Source: Eublepharis macularius (taxonomy: Eukaryota; Chordata; Lepidosauria; Squamata; Eublepharidae). From it: a DNA stretch of 64,000 nt. Under the pieces are notes generated by a model that had not been told where the DNA came from, did not search any database, and saw only the letters and a list, made by a program, of their open reading frames with translations. This document shows, piece after piece, positions 1 through 11,600 of the stretch. The stretch is taken from NCBI RefSeq assembly GCF_028583425.1, contig NC_072801.1, forward strand, positions 66,789,766 to 66,853,765, written 5' to 3'. Numbering within the stretch: position 1 is the stretch's first letter; every line of letters starts with the position of its first letter. The position numbers were made by a program, and so were the translations under genes.

Positions 1-1660
1 TTGGAGGAAGGGAGGGGGCTTAAAAAGTGATCATACCTTCTTCCCCACTATGAAAACCTTTATCTGCTCACTTCTGCCACTCAAATGGCTGTTAAAGTCT
101 CAAATGAAGGCTGAATTTTGCTCTGTTGATTGCCCTGCCATATTCACATACATACACATATTCACATTCACATACTAAGTGAGAGAAAGGGGAATCTTCC
201 TCTCTCTATTTTAACATTTAGTTTAAGGGCTGAGTCATCCACAAAGGATGTCTTTACACTACACGTGCATATGGGTTTCTTTGCTGTTTAAGTATAATGA
301 CTTCCGTGGAACCATTCGAGTTTAGTGAGGCAAACTCTACAAGCGATCCCTCATAGAACTACAGTTCCCACGGTTCCCTAGAGGCTGAGGCTGACTATTT
401 ATAGGTTGCAGCTGCTTTACCAACCATGCCCTTGTTTGTTACTGAGATAGAGAGCAGCGTTTATCCACTGCTGTGGGGGTAGGGGGTGAGATGTAAATAG
501 CAGAGGTGTAATATAGACAAACAAACTTGATTAAAATAGAATTATGTAAAGCTGCTTCTCCCCCACCAGCCCAGCCTAGCCCCCATTTTAAAACCTTTGT
601 CCAACATTAACTTCCTCTGGGCAGCCTTGAGCTGAGCAAGCTATAGGCTAATCTCATCTGCAGGGGTCATAACATGGGGGGAAGAATATGTATTTGTACA
701 ACAAAACTTCTCCCTTTCACCCTTTCATACAAAAAAGGATTGTTCGAGCGAGGCCACAGACCCAGAGGAAAAAAAGTAAAACCTTGCTTCAGTCTGTTCT
801 TCATTAGCGCTCAGAGACAGACAAGCTTAATGAGTTAATTAAATGGTCCTTGAGAGTTGCTTAGCCTGGCGAGTGAAAGATGAAAACAGTAAAACTCCTT
901 ATGCTATCTGTACACCAAATCACCTGCTTCGAAGCCCAGGGGAGGGGCTGGGCAGGAACACCAGCCTATTACCCATCACTGGGTTGCTATTGCAACTTCG
1001 GCTGAAGCAAGAGGCATTGTGGGAAACTCCCTCGCCAGCTGTGCCTTTGAGAGCTCCACCACCAGACGCTCTAATTGGACTAATGAGAGGAGTGAGAAGC
1101 AACTGAACTCTTTCAACTGCTGGGCAGCAGCAGGGAGGAGAAACTCCCCGAGGAAAATGTGTGAGGCCTGGCACAGCAAAACACAAACTTCCGAACTGGC
1201 ACGAAGTCAGGTCCCAATGGGTTTTGAGCACATGGCTGTCTGCTTAGCCGGCCAGCGTTCCAAGCCCCTAAACTATGCAACCAATCTAGTGAGATTCTCT
1301 AGTGGGCTCTTTTTCAATTAGAGTTGTCAAGCTGTTGAGTTTTTTATACTGTTTCTGCTCCTCCACTTTTAGCAACAGCCTGATGCTTGGAAATCTAGCA
1401 CTTGAAGCTTCTCCTTGGTTAAATTCAGAGAGTTAGGTAATGCTTCTCCTGCCTGATTTCTGTGTGATAGACTGCCATTGAAGGTGTAGGAGCAGAGGGC
1501 CAGTAACCCTAAGCATGAATCTGATACGTGTCCCTTTACATCTCAGAATGCCGAATGTCTGGTCCCTTACAGGTCTGATTGTGGCAAGGGGCAGTTGAAA
1601 CTCTCTGTAGCAGGGATGTAAACATTACCTGGTCAATGACGTCCCATCAATCCTCTATTA
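1..1660. other. Gene-poor flank, no feature recognised
   Basis: No tRNA, repeat family or coding exon is recognised. Short open frames near 840-1320 overlap on both strands and show no known domain. Confidence 0.5.
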
Positions 1661-1666
1661 CCTTGA

Positions 1667-1890
1667 ACTGGATAGCCCAGGCAAGCCCAATCTCATCAAA
1701 TCTTGGAAACCCAAGCAGGGTTGGCCTTGGCTATCATCTGGATGGGAGATCTACAAAGAAGACCAGGGTTGCAAAGGCAGGCAATAGCAAACCATCTCTG
1801 CTGGTCCCTTGCCTTGAAAATCCCACCGGGGTCATCATAAATAGGCTATGACTTGAAGGCACTTTCCACCACCAAGCCTCTATTATCAAG
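1667..1890 (+). repeat. 5S rRNA-derived SINE
   Basis: The head matches the 5S rRNA internal promoter region: CCCAATCTCATC, then AACCCAAGCAGGGTTGGCC and GGATGGGAGA. The tail CTTGCCTTGAAAATCCCA is shared by the other copies. Confidence 0.85.
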
Positions 1891-2066
1891 ACAAGAATTT
1901 TTTTTCCTCCAGTTAGTTGGCAACCCTTTGTGCAGACCACTTTCCAAAATCTTTATCTACGGAGTCACCAGGCTGCTATTAAAAATACAATAGCACAGTA
2001 GGTTGTTCCTTTTCTGGTCAATTGGCAACCCTAGCCAGCCAGCCATCCTTTCATCCATCCATAACA

Positions 2067-2310
2067 CACGGGACTCTGATCTGGAGAACTGGATTTGATT
2101 CCCCACTCCTCCACTTGAAGCCAGCTGGGTGACCTTGGCTTGGTCACAGCTCTCTCAGAGCTCTCTCAGCCCCACCCACCTCATAGGGCAATTGTTGTGG
2201 GGATAATTATAACATACTTTGTAAACTGCTCTGAGTGGGTGTTAAGTTGCCCTGAAGAGTGGTATATAAATCATATGTTGTTATTGTTATTAATAATATT
2301 AACATTAATA
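2067..2310 (+). repeat. tRNA-derived SINE, TTGTT-tailed type
   Basis: A head with GGATTTGATTCCCC (B-box-like) leads to CTCATAGGGCAATTGTTGTG and GTGGTATATAAATCATATG, then a TTGTTATT tail. The first bases are missing. Confidence 0.8.
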
Positions 2311-2869
2311 TTTGTATATTAAGATAGCTGTTTTTCAGCATCTAATGAGCATTCCTGTAGAAAGATGGCTAATTGGAGAAAGGGAGTTTCTAACTCCCCT
2401 TACCTTAGTTATTACTGGTGAAATGGGAAAAACTCAAACGTGTTTACGGAACTGTGGTAGATAAAACAGGGTGATTAATTTCAGAAATAAAAAAAAACCC
2501 AATCTCTCTCTGTCCTGAGGTGGAATCCCTTCCTACTCTGCACATGCTCCAAGACGTTCTCCCCATTATTATTTCTCGTGCCCCAGTGCTGTGTTATAAA
2601 TTGTCGCTCATTTTCACCTATAAACCCAGCTCTGTCTCTGGGACAGAACTAAAGGGGTAGATTATAAAACATTCAAAATCAAAAGTGTTTAATGAGGTTC
2701 TTTTTTAAATATTTAACAGAGATTACTAGAAAATATACTAGAGTGGTTAGAGTTCTTGGTCAAGAAGAACAGTTTAAAAATAGAAAAGCTGATAGCATCC
2801 TTCTTTTTAAAAAGTTAAAAAGAACGTTTACAGGAAATATTCGGTCCGATATAAAGAAACCAAAATAAA

Positions 2870-2941
2870 GGGCTCGTCCGGGATTTGAACCCGGGACCTC
2901 TCGCACCCTAAGCGAGAATCATACCCCTAGACCAACGAGCC
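2870..2941 (-). tRNA. tRNA-Pro (anticodon AGG)
   Basis: Read on the minus strand this is a 72-nt cloverleaf. The acceptor stem GGCTCGT pairs with ACGAGCC, the anticodon loop is TTAGGGT with anticodon AGG, and the T arm carries GGTTCAAATCC, which is also the B box. The A box is TGGTCTAGGGG. There is no intron and no encoded CCA. A run of four T on the minus strand lies a few bases downstream (2862-2865) and can serve as the Pol III terminator. Stems look fully paired, so it is probably functional. A tRNA cluster including proline genes is also known near the human PNP locus on 14q11.2. Confidence 0.95.
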
Positions 2942-3961
2942 AGCTGAATGAACTATCTTCTCAAAGTCTTTGTATACCAACTTCAAACATGTGCCACGTT
3001 GTATCAAAATATAGAAGTACTTTGGTGAGCGTCTCGCCATCTAGCGGCACAGAAAAAGCATTGCTTACGTTAGAAGTGATTATCTCAGGATTTAAGGATA
3101 AAATGGATTAGAAGGATTTTGTTTTTTAATTTTATTTATTTATGAGAAATGCAGGAAATATACATGGTTCTCTTGGAAATAAACTTCTCTTTTCGTGCGA
3201 TGTCATTTCTTTTGTAAAAAATACTTTATTTAAGGCAATCACTGGCTTCTTTTTTTTGGCAAGGCCGAAGTCTAATTTCAGTCCAAGGGACTGCACCCTT
3301 CTCTCAGTGTTTAATGTATAGTGCAGATTTCCAACCGAAATGGCCCACCTTTTCTTCTGACAGGGCTCCTGAGCCTTTAATGGATGTGTGGCAGGCTGAA
3401 ATCCAACTGGTGAGCCTTTCCCTAGTACATGGGGATGTACAGCTGCACCTGCTGAATTTATGGCTGCCCTGCTGCAATGTATACCCTTCATAACTGATAT
3501 CAGGATAACATGCACGCATCTCGGACTTGGGCTTCCTGTCCGGCTAAAGTGGATCCTAGGCACGTTCTGCTTTGCTTGGCCAGCCAAGGAATCAATTCAG
3601 CAGCTAACAAAGTTCACTGGTCTACTTTGCCCAACAAGAGTGCAATCCGATGCAGTTATTCCAGTCTAAAACCCACTGATTTCAATAGGGTCAGACTGGA
3701 GTAACTCTGTGCAGGATTGCGCCGTTAGTAAAGGAGGGACCTAGCACTGGACTCTCTAGAACCTCAAATTTAGCAAGGGTATCCAAGTACTTAAAGACTA
3801 CTATATAGCCTAAAATATATACGTAACTTGCAAAGCCCTGTTTCCCGCAACCTACAGAGGATCTGAGCTTTGCTTTGCAGAATACTTTGACTTGACCCCA
3901 CAAACCCTGTTCTCAGAATAAGGCCATTACTTGCCGCTAAATGAGGTAAAGCCATGAGACT

Positions 3962-4893
3962 AGAAGGGACGAAATAAATGATCTGGATGAAGGAGTGGAA
4001 GGGCTGCTCATTAAATTTGCTGATGATACCAATTTGGGAGCGGTAGCGAACACCCAAGAAGATAGAATTAAAATTCAACAAGACCTGAATACTCTGGAGA
4101 AGAGGGCAGCTGTGAATAGGATGCAATTCAACAAAGACAAGTGCACAGTATTACATCTGGGCCACAAAAATGTGAAGCTCAAATACTGGATGGGGGATAC
4201 ACTTCTGGGCAGTAGTATATGCGAAAGGGATCTTGGGGTAAGAGTGGACTGTAAACTGAATATGAGCAGTCAGTGTGATGTGGTGGCAAAAAAGGCTAAT
4301 TCAATCTTGGGTTGTATCAAAGGGGCCATAGCATCGAAATCGCAGGAGGTCATAGCCCCTCTCTATACTGCCTTGGTCAGGCCACACCTGGAGTATTGTG
4401 TGCAATTCTGGAGGCCTCACTTCAAAAAGGATGTGGACAAAATCGAGAGGGTGCAGAGGAGAGTGACGAGAACGATCAGGGGTCTGGAGACTGAGCCCTA
4501 CGAGGAAAGGCTGAGGGCCTTGGGAATGTTTAGTTAGGAGAAGAGGAGGTTGAGGGGGGACATGATTGCTCTCTTTAAATATTTGAAAGGCTGTCATTTG
4601 GAGGAGAGCAAAGAGCTGTTCCAGTTGGCAGCAGAGGGTAGGACATGAAGCAATGGGCTAAAACTATATGCACAAAGGTACCGGCTGGATATTAGGAAAA
4701 ACTTTTTCACGGTCAGAGTAGCTCAAAAGTGGAATCAGCTGCCTAGGGAGGTGGTGAGCTCCCCCTCACTGGCAGTTTTCAAGAACAGGCTGGATGAATA
4801 CTTGTCAGAGATGCTTTAGGCTCATCCTGCACTGGGCAGGGGGTTGGACTAGATAGTCTGTATGGCCCCTTCCAACTCTATGATTCTATGAAA
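3962..4893 (+). mobile_element. CR1 LINE, 5'-truncated 3' end
   Basis: An open stretch (3995-4537) translates to the C-terminal part of the CR1 reverse transcriptase, beginning FADDTNLGAVANTQED with the FADD box and continuing HLEYCVQFWRPHFKKD and RRVTRTIRGLETEPYEERLR. The frame closes early at GMFS, after which further family-like coding sequence and the CR1 3'UTR follow. It ends in the typical ATTCTATGA-type tail at about 4882-4891. The 5' part is missing, as is usual for CR1. Confidence 0.92.
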
Positions 4894-5194
4894 CCCTTAA
4901 AATCTGAGGATGGCTGTCAGACCAGGACTGGAGAGACCAGAATCCAAAGCCCCTTTCAGCCCTGATGCTTAGTGGGCAAACATGTGTCAGCTGCGCTCCA
5001 GCCTACCCCTCAGGGTTGTTGTGTAGATTGAACAGAGGAAGTACCTGGGTTCCTTGGAGGAAGGGCAGGATAAAAATGTGGCATCTAACAGTGAAATCCT
5101 AAACAGAGTTAAAATCAATGGCTTAGACTGGAGAAAGTTTGCTTAGGATTTCACTATAAATAGTCTCCAGGCTAAAATTTACCTACTTCCTTAA

Positions 5195-5395
5195 AACTAG
5201 CCTTTCTCCCCAATGGTGATCCCAAGTGGCTTAGATCATAACCCCGTCCTCCGCATTTTATCCTCACAACCCTGTGAGGTAGGTTAAGCTGAGAGTTTGT
5301 GACTGGCCCAAGGACATCCAGCAAGCTTCTATGGTAGAGCAGGGATTTGAACCTAAGCTTCCTAGAAACTAGTTTGTAACTGCTAGACACACAAA
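5195..5395 (-). repeat. tRNA-derived SINE, GATAAAAT-type
   Basis: Minus-strand copy with ACCTCACAGGGTTGTGAGGA and the CCACTTGGGATCACCATT tail. Confidence 0.78.
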
Positions 5396-5525
5396 TGCCC
5401 CCTCCCCTGGCCCAATTCAAAGGATCTGACGTTCGTTACAGGTCTCAGAAGGAGACCAAGTCATCCAGAAACTTTTGCACTGGTAAAGAGATTTCTCCAT
5501 CCTAGCTCCAGTCACAGTGTGAGAT

Positions 5526-5737
5526 AGGGGTGCCCGCTCCAAGTTAGGGAATTCCTGGGGATCTAGGGGGAGAAACCTGGAGAAAGTGGGGTTTGGGGAG
5601 GGAAAGGACCTTGGCATGGCATAATTCCAGAGTCCACCCCCTAAAGTAGCCATTTTCTCCAGGTGAACTGATCTCTGTGGCCTGGAGACCAGTTATTCCA
5701 GGAGATCTCCAGCCACCAGCTGGAGGCTGGCAACCCT
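5526..5737. mobile_element. TA-flanked palindromic MITE
   Basis: A roughly 200-bp element with inverted ends of the form GGGTTGCCA / TGGCAACCC directly bordered by TA on both sides. The body carries the CTGGAGATC-type arms seen in every copy. The TA borders suggest Tc1/mariner-type transposition. Confidence 0.8.
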
Positions 5738-5794
5738 AGTGTTAGATTTTAGGACCAACACCCACTTGGGTCCCAACTATCCCACTGACGCTCA

Positions 5795-5970
5795 GAAGCT
5801 GATGAAGAGAGCTATGGCTCTCAAAAGCTTATGCTACAATAAAGATGGTTAGTCTTAAAGGTGCTACTGGACTCTTCGCTATTCAGAAATGTCAGAGCAA
5901 GATTCAGGCCCAGTAGCACCTTAAAGACCAACTGGACATGATTCTTGCTCTTCTACTGTACTGTACAAAG
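5795..5970. repeat. Foldback repeat (AAGCTTATGCTACAATAAAG family)
   Basis: Two inverted arms, each carrying the CCAGTAGCACCTTTAAGAC motif (first in reverse complement, GTCTTAAAGGTGCTACTGG). This motif marks the family throughout the window. Confidence 0.75.
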
Positions 5971-6399
5971 AAAGAATCCCAGGGACGTACTGTTTAAATT
6001 CCACTTAAGAGCTGGAGTTATAACCTAATGCAGAGTTTGGCAGCAAGTATTTCTCTGAATGTGTTTCTTTAAGAGCATAGCAGCTTCTTTACACCTGGAG
6101 ACTACAGAGATTTATTGTTTGGACTAACATAACCTCATTGGTGTTATAAAGAGAATCCAGTTGAATGTATTAAGGGCTATAAAGGACCGCTGTATATGAA
6201 TGTTTTCACAGATTTTTGATATATAAATGAATCTTGTAATATAATCCTGCTTTATTGTGAATTGTCATTGTACGGTTTTCACGGCTGCATTTTTCTTCTA
6301 TTGCATGGGTCTTGCTCTCCTGCTACAGACCAACACGGGGACCCTACTGCAAATATAAATAAATCACGCGACTCTGCTTGTTCCATCTTTTTCTTTATT

Positions 6400-8413
6400 A
6401 TTCATTCATATTATAATTTTAAAACCGGGGCTCCATTCACTTAAATAAAATAAAAAGTGCAGAATGCTAAGGCTCCTCTAAAAAAATATACACTTCTCTC
6501 TATATATAGTTTAAACCTGCCAAGACCTTCAGAGCACCTGGATTCATGAGTTGGTGGTCTTCATGCCCGCATCCCTCGCTGATGCTTTGGAGTCGACAAC
6601 CCACCCTGGTAAGGTTGGGGGACTTTCCTCTGGTTCAAGTCAAGAAAGAGTTGGAAAGAGAAGCTCAAGCGGGCAAAGCATTTCCGAGTGGGATCAGATG
6701 CTTCCAGAAGCTTCCAAATAAATATCTGGTCTGGTTTCAAACTCATAATAGCAACAGAAGCTGCAGAAAGTTTGATTTTCTGGCCTCTGTTCAGTTGGCA
6801 AACTTCTCCATGCACACTTAAGTTCTGGCCTGTCTAGGGCTGCCAACTTTTCATCTGGTTCTTGTGCCTGTGCTTCTTACAGCACCTCGATGGGTAAAAT
6901 TCCCAAACAGTGAAAAGTTTCCCCAACAGGTTCCTGCACATCAAGCAACGGCTAAGATCAAGGCAGACTGCTTTATTTCCTGGTCAGTTGGCAACTCTCG
7001 TGTTGCCCCCAGAAACCCCCAGAGTTTATCTGTGAAGTTTGCCTAACCCAAAGGTGCTTTCCTTACTGGGCGTCCCTCCGGCCTTCCTACTCCGCCCCAC
7101 AACAGCCACCTCAGCATCTCTGGTGTCTTCCTAGAACAGGAAGCATTTGGGGGTGCTGTGAGCAGGACATAGCAGCCCCAAGGCCTTCCTAGTCTCCTTT
7201 ACAAAACGGCCAGGTGTAGGGAGACCAAGGTCTGGTGGAAAGGCCCCAGGTGAGTTCCTTGGCTAATAACCACAATATCCCTGGAAATAATAGTAACAGC
7301 AGTTATGGAATCTACAGGAATAGCAGCAGTTTTGGCATTCTGGCTCTGTTAGAAACCAGAATGGGGGAAGAGAAAAAATGACAGATAGCCACCCCTACAC
7401 AAACATCCCAAAGCTACTACAACACACAACTGCAGCTCCACACAGAGGCTGAACTCAGACTATGAACATCTGTTCCTGCCCAATGGAAACGGCAGTTGAC
7501 TCCCTCAGCAAAATGGTGTGTGTGGGACAGAGCTCATCCGCTACTCAAGTTCTAAGACTTCGAATAGAAGTGGGTGATCTCTCAAACCCTTGTGAATCCT
7601 GTGAGGGACCAAACACAAGAGCTGTTATCGACAGAGGGAGACAGCTGAAAAGAGAGCAGGACATGGAGAACTCAGTGAAGGGAAAACAGATACGACTTTA
7701 AAGACCAGAAGCAAAAATCTGGGGGACAAAGAAGCCAGGGTGCAGCAAGCAGAGGTCACACAAAGGATACTTGAAAGCTAAGTGGATATTAGAGCACCTA
7801 GAAGGCAAAGTTCTGGTCTGCAAGAACAAATAAACAGCAGAAATTATTTGCCCGACTCAGCAGTGGCCATTTTGAATTGTGAAGTGCTCACCATCAGCAT
7901 TTTGGGAGGCCATTTTCAACACATCCACTTAGCTCCCAAGCCCTGACAATTTCAGGCCTAATTCTGCTATTTGGGCAGCCTGAGCTGTGCTAGACCCCTG
8001 TGATTTTGAGCAAACCCTCTGCTGCCCTGGAATAGGATACTGGCGATCCCAAAGGGAATGCAGAAATAGCAGCTCCAGCCAGAAACAAGATCGTGAAACA
8101 GAGAGAGTGCCAAACAGACAGACGGACGGACATTGTATTGGAAGCTGGAGATCGAACACAGAGGCGAGGGGATAATCCTTCGGCAGTCGACGATGAGCAG
8201 CAGAGCCGAACCGAAGTCTGGGGAAATTGATATGGCAGAAAGCTCAGTAGCCAGACTTAATTTGGAAATACAGGACTTGGAGGGGGAAAGGCGAGGGAGG
8301 TTGTGTCAACTGCGTCTTCACACTCAGGCATGTGCACACAACACAGTCCTAGCTGCATGGGGACAGATTGCCCGCTGTTGAGAGATGGGCTGGTGAGCCG
8401 GCACAGCCCGTCG
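6400..8413. other. PNP 3' flank, probable 3'UTR at its right end
   Basis: The right part immediately follows the PNP stop on the minus strand and should include its 3'UTR. A remnant at about 6836-7005 starts GGGCTGCCAA and ends TTGGCAACTC, like a degraded inverted-repeat element. Nothing else is recognised. Confidence 0.45.
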
Positions 8414-8631
8414 CTAGGCCAGATTGTTATTGCGTTCGATGCGCTGCACCAGCAAGGAGACCAGCTTCTCGAGGGTGCGGGCGCTCTGACGGCTGGTCTC
8501 CAGCACCTCAGCGTGGTTGGCCTTCTCCTTGCTTTCGTAGTCTAGGATGGCTTTGTTGGTGATGAGGGAGAAGCCGAAGACGCGCAGCCCACAGTGACGA
8601 GCCACTATAACCTCGGGCACCGTGCTCATGC
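8414..8631 (-). CDS. PNP: PNP coding exon 6 (last)
   Basis: Begins after a pyrimidine tract ending CTCCTCCAG and reads [20 protein letters not shown] and on to [10 protein letters not shown], ending ...ERNNNLA with TAG at 8414-8416. It holds the purine-site residues Thr242, Asn243 and His257 (human numbering). The C-terminal tail differs from human, as expected for a variable surface segment. I see no AATAAA or ATTAAA on the minus strand between about 6978 and 8413, so the 3' end of the mRNA is not placed. Confidence 0.97.
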
Positions 8632-11600
8632 CTGGAGGAGGAAAAGAAATAAATGAATAAATAAATAAATAACAACAACATTTATTTATTTTTATTTACG
8701 TCATTTATAGTCCGCCTTTCTCACTGAGACTCAAGGCGGATTACACAGTATGAGGTTAATACAATCAGTATCAAGTAAGTACATTTCAATACAATACCAT
8801 AAAGTAAACTTATACAAGTTTAAATACATAGGATCCAAGACATAGTAGAGATACTGAAGCAAAACAAGCAATTCTAGGAGTAACATTAGACAGCATGGAG
8901 CGCTGGTTGTACATAGGAGTACATATTTAAAGCAGCAGTTAATATAAGAGGCAAAAATGGTGATGAAGTCTATGATCTCCAACTTGTTAGTGAAGCACCT
9001 GAGACCCCATCCCTACAATGCAGCCCTCCCATTTGAGTAAAAAGCCTTTTTGAATAGTTTGGTTTTGCATCGCTTATGGAAAGCCAGGAGAGTAGGGGCT
9101 CTTCTGACTTCCTCAGGCAGGTCATTCCACAGGATAGGGGCCACCACAGAGAAAGCCCGTGTACGGGCTGCTGCTGACTTCACCTGTGTGCAGCCTGGTA
9201 CCTGCAGGAGACCCTGTTCAGATAAGCGAAGCTGCCGTGGAGGAACGTAGGGAGGGAGGCGGTCCCGTAGGTATGCCGGACTAAAGCCGTGAAGAACTTT
9301 GTATATAATAACTAATACTTTGAACTGAGCACGGTAAACGATGGGTAGCCAGTGGAGCGATTGTAGGATGGGAGTGATGTTCATGCTCCTGCTTGCTCCT
9401 GATAACAATCGAGCTGCAGAATTTTGCACTAACTGGAGCCTCCTAGTTAACTTAGATGGGAGGCCAATGTATAGAGCATTACAATAGTCAAGCCTTGATG
9501 TTACCATTATATACCGCCGTTCAGGACAACTTAATGCCCACTCAGAGCACTTTAAAAGGATGTTATTATTATCCCCACAACAAACCCCCTGTGAGGTGGG
9601 TGGGGCTGAGAGAGCTTTGAGAGAGCTGTGACTGACCCAAGGTCACCCAGCCGGCTTCAAGAAGAGGAGTGGGGGAATCAAACCCAGTTCTCCAGATTAG
9701 AGTCCTGCTGCTCTTAACCACTACACCAAACTGGTCATAGATCCAGAGGAGTTAGCCATGTTAGTCTGTAGTAGCAGAATAGTAAAGAGTCCAGTAGCAC
9801 CTTTAAGACAAACCAACTTTATTGTAGAATAAGCTTTTGAGAGCCACAGCTCTCTTCGTTAGATGTGTCAGATACACCAAACTGACTACACCAAGAAAAG
9901 TGGGCAACTTGGAAGTCTCTGTCCACAAGATTCCCGTGATACGGACCTCTCAGGACTGAACCACTGCGAGGTGGGGGGACTGTACAAATGAATTCTATCA
10001 AACGGGCCCCTTCATATAATTATGAGCAACTAACTCTCATCCTTCTGTTGTAACCTTCGCTTCAGCTCAATATTCATCTCCATCTTTTCCACACCCTCAA
10101 AGCTTGAGTCTTCTATCAGCTGTCTGGGAGGCCACCCCCCACCCCCTGAAATGAGCTAAGCCTATCACCCGGCTATCTTCCCCCCCCCCCACATTCTTCC
10201 CGTTAACTTTACTGCCCTAGACTCACCCACAGCATCGGCGCCCAACCGCTGCAGGAAGCGGCATTCGGCAATGGTCTCGTAATTGGGGCCTCCTAAGGTG
10301 CAATAGACCCCCTCGCGCAAGCAGCCTGAACAGCCCATCTCACTGGCCACTGTATGCGCCAGTTTCCGCAGGTCCCGGTCGTAGGCATCCGACATGGGTG
10401 GGAAACGAGCCCCAAATCTGGGAAACAGGAAGGGAGAAAGAGAGGTAAGAGGCAGCCAAGCACAGATGGACCAGGACATGAAAGAAATATTAAACTAATC
10501 AGCCAATCAATTAATTAAGGAATGTGCTTCATATTCTGGACCTTGCCTTGTATTTATATTTGGAAGGTATAATATATACAACTTACCTCTCTTTTCTTTT
10601 CTTTTTTGAAATGTGAAATTGTGTTTTAGCTTTGTAGCTTATATAGACACTCCACTCTTATTAATAAGAAAATCCAACTAAATAGCTCTGGTTGGACTGC
10701 TACTCTTTTGAATCAAATACTGACCTGGCCCCCCTACCTCTACTATAATGAAAACTTAAGTACACAAGTTTGGAGAGTGTGGCCAGAACAGAGACAAGAA
10801 AGAGGAAAATTAGCACAAAAATACTTCCTGCTTATATAGAGACAGACCATTGTTTGACTGATTGATATATATTGTACTGTTATTTTTACTTTCTGCTCTT
10901 ACAATGACTCATCTATAATATATATAAAGGAAAATACTGTTAGAAATGATATAAGGAATAGGATAAGTGGATTAAAAAGCGTAATAAATAATGTCTATAG
11001 AAACAAAGGGAAACTTGAAGGTATATGGGGCGTTAATTATATATTTAATGGCTCTCTATATTTGGACTGATGTATATCTGCCTTGTGGTGAACCTGCTAA
11101 AGATTGATTTCTTGTTGTAATCCCTTCCCCTTACTATAAAACTCAATAAAAATTGATATATAAAGAAAATGGTCACATGGCTGGTGGCCCCGCCCCCTGA
11201 TCTCCAGACAGAGGGGAGTTGAGATTGCCTCAGTGGCACAGAGGGCAATGTAAACGCCCCTCTGTCTGGAGATCAGGGGGCGGGGCCACCAGCCATGTGA
11301 CCATTTTCTCCGAGGGCAACCCACTGAGTTCCACCACCTCTTTTCCCAGAAAAAAAGCCCTGCCTCCAACTGTGAGTTAACTAACGTCAGAACCAGCCTC
11401 TTAATGAGAGATCTGGACTCAGGGCAGTTTAACACAGACTGGGAGAAGCTGAAACAATATCTGGAGAAGAAGTGGGAGGTGGGAGGAAAACTGTGGCAGT
11501 TTGAGAACTACTGAAGTACAATAAAAGTATAAAAGAGAGGGGTGACTTTACCGGGGGAGGAAGAGAAATGTGAATTTATAAGCAGTTAGATTAATTAATT

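Noticed and set aside
920-1321. Overlapping frames of 87-103 residues on both strands
   Set aside because: No recognised homology and mutually overlapping; not separable from chance.
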